A stretch of 32,976 nt of DNA from Candidatus Altarchaeales archaeon (GTDB lineage: Archaea; Altiarchaeota; Altiarchaeia; IMC4; SCGC-AAA252-I15): NCBI GenBank assembly GCA_014729705.1, contig WJJK01000099.1:1-32976 (forward strand), written 5' to 3'. The notes beneath the pieces are model-generated. The model searched no databases. It was given only the letters and a program-made list of their open reading frames with translations, and was not told where the DNA came from. The position numbers were made by a program, and so were the translations under genes. This document shows positions 1 to 7,628 of the stretch, piece after piece; within the stretch, counting starts at the first letter, position 1, and every line of letters begins with the position of its first letter.

Positions 1-1
1 G

Positions 2-355
2 GGTCCGGATTCTGAGCCCCGTCTAGGGGATGTGTTTACCGATGACAGTGGCAATACTTCCATCATAAACGAAATAAACTACTCTTATCAGGACGGTAGT
101 CAGTATCTAATAACCGTTAATACGGGCCCTCGCTTCGTTGGAGCTGGCAGCTTTAACGATTCTCAGTATCAGCTTCAGACAGAAGAAGTTACTAAAGAGG
201 GAATCATAGTTCAGGATAGAGGCGACGGTTCTACTTACGTGGTGCGCATTGAAGGCGGAGACGAGATAGTCGCTTTGAGCTTTGTTCTTCAGGACATTTC
301 TGTAGGGGACAAGTGCCAGGTTAGAATCTTCAACAATCCAGTGGAGAGAATATAA
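2..355 (+). CDS. C-terminal part of a putative tail/baseplate structural protein (5' end outside the window)
   Basis: Frame 2 is open from the window edge (GPDSEPRLGD-VFTDDSG...), so the listed GTG at 32 is probably internal. The stop TAA overlaps the next ATG (TAATG). Confidence 0.7.
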   Translation, partial: GPDSEPRLGDVFTDDSGNTSIINEINYSYQDGSQYLITVNTGPRFVGAGSFNDSQYQLQTEEVTKEGIIVQDRGDGSTYVVRIEGGDEIVALSFVLQDISVGDKCQVRIFNNPVERI

Positions 356-630
356 TGAAAGAAGATTTCAGAAATGCATCTTGGTTGCACAGGAAATATG
401 TTATAGAAGGTTTAACGACCTACGAGATGGCGGAATTGCAAGGATGTACCTCTACCGCCGTAAGATATTGGATGAAAAAATATGACATAGAGAGACAACG
501 AACTCGAGGTGGTGTTAGGAAAATAATAACAAGGGATGCGATAACTTTATGTCGGAATTGCCACGGAGTAATAAAGAACAAAGAATACAGTTTTGCTACA
601 AAATATGATGCTGTAGTAAGGAGTTCCTAG
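355..630 (+). CDS. Small HTH DNA-binding-like protein with a C-terminal CxxCH motif
   Basis: WLHRKYVIEGLTTYEMAELQGCTSTAVRYWMKKYDIERQR reads as a resolvase/homing-endonuclease-associated HTH, followed by LCRNCHGVI. Starts at a TAATG overlap. Confidence 0.75.
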   Translation: MKEDFRNASWLHRKYVIEGLTTYEMAELQGCTSTAVRYWMKKYDIERQRTRGGVRKIITRDAITLCRNCHGVIKNKEYSFATKYDAVVRSS

Positions 631-1538
631 TGTCCCCCTCCTGCGCAAATATAACTCTAGAAAAAATAAGAGCTGAGATAGTTATAGGTGATAAGACCTT
701 TGAGACGCCAGATGTAAAGTCTTTCAATGTTACTAAATCTAGGAGTCAGCTGGCTTCTTCCTTCTCGGCCTCTATCGAGGTTCCTGCTACTCAAAAATTT
801 GCCACTGGGGAGCAGATAGTCATTCGTGCGGGAACTTTAGGCAATCTAAAAACCATCTTTACTGGAGAAGTAAGAACGGTTACGGTCAATCCTTCTTTTG
901 AGAAGGCTGATAGTTATGTAGTAAATCTTTCTGGTGCGGATAGATTTATACGCCTGGAAGGCAAGAATATTTCAAGACGGCAGAGAACCAGAGCAGCTCA
1001 GCTTTTCGCAGCTATCACTCAGGTTTCTCCTAAGCCACAGAAAGGTATTTCTTTAGATAAGCGGATAGGAGGAGCAGGAGGCTCCCAATCCATTACTTCT
1101 GAAAGTACCAATCTTCGAGAAAATCCTAAAGTCGTTAAAACGGACCGCCCTTCTTGGGACCCTTTGCATAATGCCAAGGATCCTGAAGAAGTACAACGCT
1201 CCGAGCAAGCTGGAGGTTCTGGAAGTGGTCAAGTTTTGGACATAAGGCCCAAGTCTATTGCCATTCCTACGGGAAGTTCAGTGAGGTTTAGAATCACCAG
1301 CGCTGCCTACGAGGCGGGAGATTCCTGGTCGGTATCAGATACAGACGTTGGTACTATAGAAGACCGGCAAGACGGGACCGCCATCTACACCCAGCGGGGT
1401 CTGGGTGAGAATGTCATCACTTTTACGGACGAGAGCTCGGGGCTGACAGGTATAGCTACAGCGGTGGGTATCCCAGTCCACGACCACAGCAGCCTTGGCC
1501 AGGGAGGCCCGGCATTCGGAGTTTATGCTTCCGAGTAG
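630..1538 (+). CDS. Putative baseplate hub/late-control-D-like protein with a C-terminal Ig-like (Big_2-type) domain
   Basis: GTG start overlapping the TAG stop (TAGTG). N-terminus FSASIEVPATQKFATGEQIVIRAG...FTGEVRTVTVNPSFEKADSYVVNLSGADRFI resembles a hub beta-barrel. C-terminus RPKSIAIPTGSSVRFRITSAAYEAGDSWSVSDTDVGTI... is Ig-like and ends HDHSSLGQGGPAFGVYASE. Confidence 0.6.
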   Translation: MSPSCANITLEKIRAEIVIGDKTFETPDVKSFNVTKSRSQLASSFSASIEVPATQKFATGEQIVIRAGTLGNLKTIFTGEVRTVTVNPSFEKADSYVVNLSGADRFIRLEGKNISRRQRTRAAQLFAAITQVSPKPQKGISLDKRIGGAGGSQSITSESTNLRENPKVVKTDRPSWDPLHNAKDPEEVQRSEQAGGSGSGQVLDIRPKSIAIPTGSSVRFRITSAAYEAGDSWSVSDTDVGTIEDRQDGTAIYTQRGLGENVITFTDESSGLTGIATAVGIPVHDHSSLGQGGPAFGVYASE

Positions 1539-1568
1539 TTGATTTATAGAACACAATCACGTATTATT

Positions 1569-1575
1569 AGGAGGT
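1569..1575 (+). promoter_or_regulatory. Shine-Dalgarno AGGAGGT upstream of the ATG at 1584
   Basis: Exact AGGAGGT 8 nt before the ATG. Confidence 0.8.
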
Positions 1576-1583
1576 AGCAGACT

Positions 1584-2225
1584 ATGGTCTGTGAATGTAT
1601 CCTCGCAGGGCTTTTCGAGGTCGGATTTGACGGAATAATATCTGTAAGTCTCACGGGTTCCTCAGAATTTTTGGATATTGTAAGCCAGTGTGACACAGGC
1701 CCAAATGTGTTCGAAGATGTCCGTAAGCGCCTTAAGGGTCCTTCTGTGGGTTCTATGAGTCTTAGTGCTTACGCGTTTGAGCAGGGCACCGTGGACAAGC
1801 GTCTTGGTACTTCTTGTCCCTCCCAAGCCGGTGTGGACCTGCCAGTGCAGCAGAGGTTTGACTGCGAAAATAACATCACCCGGATTATAAGAACCAAAAC
1901 AGGACAGGCTTTTCGTGAGGGAGATCCTTTTGATGGCCTGACCCTTATAGGGGAGTTTTGTTCTTTCCGAACTATTAATGCCAGCGCCTCCAGCGGTCCG
2001 GCTACCCAGGTTACGGATACCGAGCGCTTTCTGGGCTCGGATTTGATTTGGACGGGACCTCCTTTTTCTTTTGATACTACTGATCCTGATAGTCTGGATT
2101 TTACTATTCTTGGACTTCCTGTTAAACTTACATCATTTAGTATTTCAGCTACAGCCCCGGGAGTAGCTACTAACTCTTATCAGTTCCAATATTCCATCCC
2201 TTCTTGTGAAGGAGACTTAATATAA
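1584..2225 (+). CDS. Putative virion structural protein (tail-tube-like?), Cys-containing
   Basis: Strong SD. 213 aa, beta-rich: GIISVSLTGSSEFLDIVSQCDTGPN...LTSFSISATAPGVATNSYQFQYSIP. Same general plan as the 3144 ORF. Confidence 0.65.
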   Translation: MVCECILAGLFEVGFDGIISVSLTGSSEFLDIVSQCDTGPNVFEDVRKRLKGPSVGSMSLSAYAFEQGTVDKRLGTSCPSQAGVDLPVQQRFDCENNITRIIRTKTGQAFREGDPFDGLTLIGEFCSFRTINASASSGPATQVTDTERFLGSDLIWTGPPFSFDTTDPDSLDFTILGLPVKLTSFSISATAPGVATNSYQFQYSIPSCEGDLI

Positions 2226-2563
2226 TGGTCACCAGATCCACTGCCTATAGGCTACGAGCAAGCCAGCCTACGCCTGTATCTAATACTTGTGAAACTTCTG
2301 TTGCTGCACAGCCGGGAACTATTGCTGGGTTTATTCTTCAAACCTTCAAGGCTGAGAAGATTACTACAGATACCTGTGAAGATAAGGCTCAAATCTTATG
2401 CTCTACAGACATGAGAGGTTTAGGTGGGAACTACACTTCTGCCAGTTATTCTGCCCAGAGGTTTTTAGATCCTGATACTGGTGGTATTGTTTTCCAGGCC
2501 TCGGAAGTTTTCGCCGAGGAGATTATCGAAGAAGACGATGTCCCGGGAGCGGCTAACCTCTAA
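2225..2563 (+). CDS. Small structural/hypothetical protein with paired cysteines
   Basis: 112 aa, TAATG coupling on both sides; SNTCETS...TDTCEDKAQILCSTDMRGLGG. Confidence 0.7.
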   Translation: MVTRSTAYRLRASQPTPVSNTCETSVAAQPGTIAGFILQTFKAEKITTDTCEDKAQILCSTDMRGLGGNYTSASYSAQRFLDPDTGGIVFQASEVFAEEIIEEDDVPGAANL

Positions 2564-2847
2564 TGGAAGAGTTTGAGTTTATCGATTGTGCCACTATAAG
2601 TATTTCCTACCAGCAGAATGGGCTGGCTACGGTATCGTTCACAGTTGTTTCTACTGAACAAGAGCCGGGGGTAAATCCTCCGAGAGACTATACTCAGCTT
2701 ACTTTCGGGGGCGTAGATTTTAAGGGTTTTATAACAGAAGTTAGCTCCTCTATCATTCCCGCTTCTGTTCCAGCTGTCTTTGAACATCAAATAACACTAT
2801 TAGCCACGGGCTGTGCGGATGATTGTCCGCGCGGCATTTCGCTATAA
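2563..2847 (+). CDS. Putative small baseplate/tail protein with a hub-like beta-barrel pattern
   Basis: 94 aa; ISISYQQNGLATVSFTVVS...YTQLTFGGVDFKGFITEVSSS...FEHQITLLATGC resembles hub/protein-D-like beta domains. TAATG start. Confidence 0.6.
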   Translation: MEEFEFIDCATISISYQQNGLATVSFTVVSTEQEPGVNPPRDYTQLTFGGVDFKGFITEVSSSIIPASVPAVFEHQITLLATGCADDCPRGISL

Positions 2848-2858
2848 GGAGATAAGGT

Positions 2859-2930
2859 TTGTCCATTTTTGAAGGATTTATTTACGTTATCGGAAATGAA
2901 GTTAACGATAAACATGGGAGGACAAATTAA
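2859..2930 (+). CDS. Candidate 23-aa micro-ORF (MSIFEGFIYVIGNEVNDKHGRTN), not in the supplied track
   Basis: TTG start at 2859, AAGGAG SD at 2846-2851 (7-nt spacer), and the TAA ends directly before the ATG at 2931. Confidence 0.4.
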   Translation: MSIFEGFIYVIGNEVNDKHGRTN

Positions 2931-3140
2931 ATGGGAAGCTGTTGTGGAAGACCGAACAACAGAGCCAAGAAAGAAGGAGCTGCAAGTTATTACAAAAGGT
3001 ATGCCTATCTTTCTGGGCCTCAAAGGGAGGCGGCTAAAAAAATTGTCGGGGATATCAGCAAATGTGTGTCCTGTGATGCTTTAACGATGGGAGATCCCTG
3101 TACGGTTTGCGGCGAGCCCAAGGCAAAGGAGGAAAAATAG
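2931..3140 (+). CDS. Small Zn-ribbon-like protein
   Basis: 69 aa; MGSCCGRP...KCVSCDALTMGDPCTVCGEPK contains two CxxC knuckles. GGGAGG SD upstream. Preferred over the overlapping 2869-3084 frame. Confidence 0.75.
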   Translation: MGSCCGRPNNRAKKEGAASYYKRYAYLSGPQREAAKKIVGDISKCVSCDALTMGDPCTVCGEPKAKEEK

Positions 3141-3143
3141 ATC

Positions 3144-3833
3144 ATGGTTGTGATCATAGGAGCCGGAACCACAGTTACCTCGAGCATCATTTCGGGAGGA
3201 TTTGTTTCTGTGAGCTTTAGTGTTTCTCCTCAGGTGGAGAGGCTTTTCCAGTTGGGGAGTTTTAATGCTTTCGACGTGAACATTACCACCCAGGAAAGCG
3301 CCAGTATTAGTAACTACGGAGGGGCGTCTACGCCTGTAACCCTTACCCCCTCCACCGCTTGTACTGACTCCGACGCCAGTATGGATGTGACTATCACTCC
3401 AGCTCCTTGTACCGGAGCTGCTAATCCTATTATTAGGACAGGGTCGGATGCCTTGTTTATAACCAGCTTTTCTTACTCAAAGGATTTCCAAGGCTTTGGG
3501 CAGGAAAGCTGGAGTTTAACAGGCAAGCCCCAGATTCAGGGTTTTACCGGAAACATAGCCTTTATCCAGGGCTTCTCCGAGGGTAATCGCCTAGTAGGCT
3601 CGGACATTGTGAGTGACGATGGTGTGGTAATGGTGGACAGTGAGACCAGCACTCCTGGACAGGTAGATGCAACGGGTAGAAACATAAGCGTAAGTGCCGG
3701 CTCTCCTGGTTTAGGTAATGATGACGAGCAGGAGTTCGGTAAGATTACCCAGGTAGGAGGCGGTGTCGGCAAGGAAGACGGTAAGCGGGGAAATGCCTCT
3801 GCTAACATTCCCCACCAGTTGATCTTTTTCTAA
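3144..3833 (+). CDS. Putative virion structural protein (tail-tube-like?)
   Basis: AAAGGAGG SD; 229 aa beta-rich: GGFVSVSFSVSPQVERLFQLGSFNAFDVNITTQESASISNYGG...ITSFSYSKDFQGFGQESWSLTGKP. Confidence 0.65.
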   Translation: MVVIIGAGTTVTSSIISGGFVSVSFSVSPQVERLFQLGSFNAFDVNITTQESASISNYGGASTPVTLTPSTACTDSDASMDVTITPAPCTGAANPIIRTGSDALFITSFSYSKDFQGFGQESWSLTGKPQIQGFTGNIAFIQGFSEGNRLVGSDIVSDDGVVMVDSETSTPGQVDATGRNISVSAGSPGLGNDDEQEFGKITQVGGGVGKEDGKRGNASANIPHQLIFF

Positions 3834-3846
3834 TCGGAGTTTTCTT

Positions 3847-4311
3847 ATGAAGGTTTTGCCTAAGTACAGACTCGAGCTGCGCTGGAAAGATGTAGAGTAT
3901 AAGACAGATGATGTGGCTCATTTGAAGGGTGCTTATTTTACGGGCCCAGTATTAAAGCATGCGGCACAGATAAACCCAGAGGATCACCTCCTTCTGGATC
4001 TTACCAAGCAGCATGTCATTTTCCCTCCCATGGCAGACTACTACCATGTTTTCTTGAACTGGAAAGGGGTGGAATACAAAGAGAATAAGGTATATCTAAA
4101 GGAGTCCTGGGTAAGGGGGAAATACGTAAACACCCTTGAAAAACTTGGTAAAGATGATTGGATTTTGATTGATTGTAAAGGACACGACACTGAGGACTAT
4201 GCTCCGAGGAAAGGTAAGAGAATAGCTCCGGGTGTTCACATGCAAAAATACAATCACTTGTTAGTTTACTACGCTGAGGTTCAGAAGAAAGAAGAGGAGA
4301 GTAAGTACTAA
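3847..4311 (+). CDS. Hypothetical protein made of two tandem homologous domains
   Basis: Internal repeat YRLELRWKDVEYKTDDVAHLKG...LLLDLTKQ versus YHVFLNWKGVEYKENKVYLKES...WILIDCKGH. Confidence 0.75.
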   Translation: MKVLPKYRLELRWKDVEYKTDDVAHLKGAYFTGPVLKHAAQINPEDHLLLDLTKQHVIFPPMADYYHVFLNWKGVEYKENKVYLKESWVRGKYVNTLEKLGKDDWILIDCKGHDTEDYAPRKGKRIAPGVHMQKYNHLLVYYAEVQKKEEESKY

Positions 4312-4715
4312 TGCCTATTTTACCTTCTGGCGGTATTTTTGAACCGGGACCGGTAGTTTCGGGAAGCAAGGTAAGAGGTTCTAAGACTTGGAGGTATTGC
4401 CCCTACTCTACGCAAAGTACGGATCTAAGACAGGATACGCGAGTTCCAGAAGTAGAGAAGGTTTATCACCAAGAAACAAATGGAAGAATGCACACCTACT
4501 CTCTGGGAAGAGGTTTGGGTTGGGTTTGTGCTGACAACGGGTGCTCTTTTTATACGGGTACCGCAACGACAGAAGTAGACCAGGCAGGAAGAGTTTTCAC
4601 TCCTGCTTCAGGGACTACTGCTTGCCCCGAGGATCTACCGACTTTAAGCGGGTCGGTAGCTCACTTGACCAGGGGGCGCACAATAGTTTCGGGAACAAGG
4701 TATTTTCAAATCTAA
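4311..4715 (+). CDS. Cys-containing hypothetical structural protein
   Basis: 134 aa, TAATG-coupled; RYCPYSTQ...WVCADNGCSFYTGTATTEV...TACPEDLP. Confidence 0.7.
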   Translation: MPILPSGGIFEPGPVVSGSKVRGSKTWRYCPYSTQSTDLRQDTRVPEVEKVYHQETNGRMHTYSLGRGLGWVCADNGCSFYTGTATTEVDQAGRVFTPASGTTACPEDLPTLSGSVAHLTRGRTIVSGTRYFQI

Positions 4716-4721
4716 TCCTTT

Positions 4722-4727
4722 AGGAGG
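4722..4727 (+). promoter_or_regulatory. Shine-Dalgarno AGGAGG upstream of the ATG at 4733
   Basis: Exact AGGAGG with a 5-nt spacer. Confidence 0.8.
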
Positions 4728-4732
4728 AAAAC

Positions 4733-5674
4733 ATGGCAGTTAACGTAACTGTACGAGACATCGTTAACTTTCCGGGAGGAACTGCTAAGACAATCACGCT
4801 CGACATTGCGCAGGTTGTTCCTAATGGCGGCAGTCCGGAAGGTGATGAGATTTGGGTAATGTCCGCCACCACTACCGCAACCGCATCTGGTGGTGGTTCT
4901 ATCCAGAACATTTTTAAGAATGAAATGAAGAGAGGGTTTATTCGCGGTGTTCCGCCTGATAACTCTCTCTTAACCATTGGTGCCAACTACCAGCTCAAGG
5001 TAGCCATTGACGAGGCCATAGGAAATGGTGTCGACGTGACTCTTGCTCAGGGCAGCAATCTTCTGCCCGAGGATGTAGCCCAGGATCTGGAAGACAAGAT
5101 CCGTGCGGAGGCAGAGATTGGTCAAGGCGGCGCCAAGGCCGGTAATCTGTCTTATTTGAATGCCCAGGTTCGTTTTGTCAACGGTGTTTTCCGTATCGAG
5201 TCTGGTACCGTATCTGACAGGTACACCGGTTCTGGACGTAGCTCTGTAGTATTGGCTGCCCCTGATCTCGGCACTGACGCCCGAGAGACTCTGGGCCTCC
5301 ACATTACTTCTTCCAGCGAGCAGCTGGCTCTCCGCCAGGTGGTGGAAACTCCTCTAACCTCTGCTTATACTTCGGGAGATACTCTGACTGTAGGCTCTAC
5401 AGACGGTCTTACTGCAGGCGATGCCTTCCAGGTGACTGATGGGGCTAACGCCACCACAGCCCTGGTTTCTGGTACAGAGAGTGCTTCTGTTTTGCGCTTC
5501 ACCGCTGTTTCTGGTGCAGGACTTGGTTTGGAAAACTCTTTTGCTGAGGGTGCTATTCTTAAGAGGTTGGACATTCTGGAAGGCGCTGAGCCTGTCTCTG
5601 TGGTCAGAAACGTAGATCAGCTCTATCGTTTTGCCATTGACAGTATTGTTAATCAGATAGACTTCTCTGCTTAA
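4733..5674 (+). CDS. Virion structural protein with a hook-IN/DUF3383-like module and a 'LTVGSTDGLTAGDAFQV' beta-module
   Basis: Strong SD. ...VTLAQGSNLLPEDVAQDLEDKIRAEAE...VNGVFRIESGTVSDRYTGSGRSSVVLAAPDLGTDARETLGL... Confidence 0.75.
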   Translation: MAVNVTVRDIVNFPGGTAKTITLDIAQVVPNGGSPEGDEIWVMSATTTATASGGGSIQNIFKNEMKRGFIRGVPPDNSLLTIGANYQLKVAIDEAIGNGVDVTLAQGSNLLPEDVAQDLEDKIRAEAEIGQGGAKAGNLSYLNAQVRFVNGVFRIESGTVSDRYTGSGRSSVVLAAPDLGTDARETLGLHITSSSEQLALRQVVETPLTSAYTSGDTLTVGSTDGLTAGDAFQVTDGANATTALVSGTESASVLRFTAVSGAGLGLENSFAEGAILKRLDILEGAEPVSVVRNVDQLYRFAIDSIVNQIDFSA

Positions 5675-5680
5675 TCTAAA

Positions 5681-6280
5681 ATGGTTGTATTTTACCTACG
5701 CAACAGCCGGGTACCTGATGACAAGGTGGTACCCATTACTATTTCGCTTCAGCATGATGCGCTTAAGGCTTATCAAGGAGATACCCGTTCTGATCAAGAC
5801 CCGACCGCGTCGGGAACTGATTTTCCCAATCTTTTAGATCCAGAGGGAGATCAGGCTTGGGTTATGGTTGTTGCTCCTCCGAGGGATGAGTTAGACAAGG
5901 ATACCGGTCTCCCCATTCCTCCTGAGATTATAAACGTAGTTTCCGGCACTACCGTTCATTTGGAAATAGAAGCCGCTTTGGGAAGAATAGGCAGCAAGAT
6001 TGAATGGCCCAATGTGCTGCCTGATACCTCTCCTCCGCAGTTGGTAAGTATACAGCCTCCTTTTGATCAGACTTCTGATGTAAGCATTTTCGCTAACAAC
6101 ATAATCCGTTTAGTTGACCCTTTACCTGCGGCTGGTATGGATCTTTCTACTCTTAACCTTAAAGTTAATGGAATACCTGTAGTAACCAGCGGCATTTCGG
6201 AGCCAGGTGAAGATGTGGAGTTGGAAGGTAATGTTTTTGATTTAGTCATTACCCATAGACCTAAACGAAGTTTCTCTTAG
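5681..6280 (+). CDS. Structural protein with a C-terminal, apparently truncated Ig-like domain
   Basis: 199 aa; SPPQLVSIQPPFDQTSDVSIFANNIIRLVDPLPAAGMDLSTLNLKVNGIPVV... matches the Ig-like repeats in later ORFs. The SD is weak. Confidence 0.7.
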   Translation: MVVFYLRNSRVPDDKVVPITISLQHDALKAYQGDTRSDQDPTASGTDFPNLLDPEGDQAWVMVVAPPRDELDKDTGLPIPPEIINVVSGTTVHLEIEAALGRIGSKIEWPNVLPDTSPPQLVSIQPPFDQTSDVSIFANNIIRLVDPLPAAGMDLSTLNLKVNGIPVVTSGISEPGEDVELEGNVFDLVITHRPKRSFS

Positions 6281-6288
6281 GAGTACAC

Positions 6289-7614
6289 ATGATTCAAAAC
6301 ATTCGTCTTATCAACCCAAACATGACACGCGTGAATGGGTATTTTTATAGCTTTGACGAAGAAACAGATACAATGATTCAAAAGACGGATGATGGGACTC
6401 TGGCTTTTGCTTATCCTCTGGATACTCCAATCAGTCAAGAGGTTGTGGATATGGAGTACGATGGGGAGAGCTGGTGGTCTATGGAGCACATTTCCGGGAC
6501 GCCTGGGGACGGTTTTGTTATCCGGAGATGGGTTATTGAAAACTTCGTTATGGTTTTGCAGCAGTCCTTTACCTTTGCTACGGACAGTAATGACACATTT
6601 CAATCCAGTGCTTTTACTATAGAAAAGTACGAAGGGACCATTCAATCAAACGGTCAAGAGAATAACAACCAGCTGACAGTCAGTTACAGTGATGATGTAT
6701 TTGACCAAATAACTCCCGGAACTAATCTATTCTTAGGTCCTAGTACTAAGACATCACCCACTGATTTCTCTGGGCAGACTTTGCGGGTTACTGCCAGCAC
6801 AACAAATCCCGCGACTAAGACTATCACATTAACTTCGGATAAGACTGTGGGATTTTCTGCAGGAGACAAGGTGGTTTTCAGTAAGCACATTTGGGTGTTC
6901 AACCAAAACCACCTTAAGCAGTTAGACACCGGTTCCTTGTACAAAATGAACGTATTAGATGGTAATCTACTATCGAGAACTAAGGGCGGAGTGTTCAAGG
7001 ACATCAATGCGGCGGGTTTTGTGGATTTGATCCAGGCAAATCCTCCCAGTGGTGTTTTTACCGGAGCCTCTTTGACGCAATTCAACAAACCCAGTTATTT
7101 GATCTTTGTCAGAACCAACAATCTTCTTTTTATTGATGTGTTGGATTCCCAGCTAACTACGGAACTTTCGGCTATTCAGAATAACTTAAGCCCTGATACA
7201 ACCGAAGTATACGAGGTTTTTGATTTAGGTTTAGAAGGCGAAACTATTTTTCGCTTGCAGCAAAAGTTCAACATCAATGGGACTGAAACTACAGAGAGCA
7301 CCTATAACTACCAGCTGGCTACCTTTAAGCCTTTCCCAACTGCCATCGCCCTAACGGCAGATCCAGCTATCTTGCCTGCGGATTCCGGAAACTCCAACTC
7401 TACTATCACTGCTACGGTAACCGATCAGTATGCCTTGCCTTTTGTTCAGAGTCCGGCTGCTACTATTACTTTCCAGACCTCCGGCGGAGGAAGTGGTTCT
7501 GGTCTTACTAACTCTGGTCCTATTTCTCTGGACAGCGACGGGCAAGCCACCACAACCTACATTACAGGAGATGCCGCTGGGTTGGTTACCATTTCTGCGG
7601 AAGTTACTATTTAG
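6289..7614 (+). CDS. Modular tail-fibre/adhesin-like protein, paralogue A, with a C-terminal Big_1-like Ig domain
   Basis: TTAGGAG SD. N-terminus YFYSFDEETDTMIQKTDDGTLAFAYPL...; C-terminus ALTADPAILPADSGNSNSTITATVTDQYALPF...DGQATTTYITGDAAGLVTISAEVTI. Confidence 0.8.
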   Translation: MIQNIRLINPNMTRVNGYFYSFDEETDTMIQKTDDGTLAFAYPLDTPISQEVVDMEYDGESWWSMEHISGTPGDGFVIRRWVIENFVMVLQQSFTFATDSNDTFQSSAFTIEKYEGTIQSNGQENNNQLTVSYSDDVFDQITPGTNLFLGPSTKTSPTDFSGQTLRVTASTTNPATKTITLTSDKTVGFSAGDKVVFSKHIWVFNQNHLKQLDTGSLYKMNVLDGNLLSRTKGGVFKDINAAGFVDLIQANPPSGVFTGASLTQFNKPSYLIFVRTNNLLFIDVLDSQLTTELSAIQNNLSPDTTEVYEVFDLGLEGETIFRLQQKFNINGTETTESTYNYQLATFKPFPTAIALTADPAILPADSGNSNSTITATVTDQYALPFVQSPAATITFQTSGGGSGSGLTNSGPISLDSDGQATTTYITGDAAGLVTISAEVTI

Positions 7615-7628
7615 GGAGAGGGCTGCTG

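Noticed and set aside
2869-3084. 71-aa ORF in the track (MKDLFTLSEMK...)
   Set aside because: Overlaps the 2931-3140 ORF, which has a better SD, an ATG start and a convincing double CxxC motif; the 2869 frame looks like a chance opening.
6280-6370. Possible frameshift joining the 199-aa ORF to the next gene to complete the Ig-like domain
   Set aside because: Reading the other forward frames gave no Ig-like continuation, and the next gene has its own SD (TTAGGAG) and ATG.
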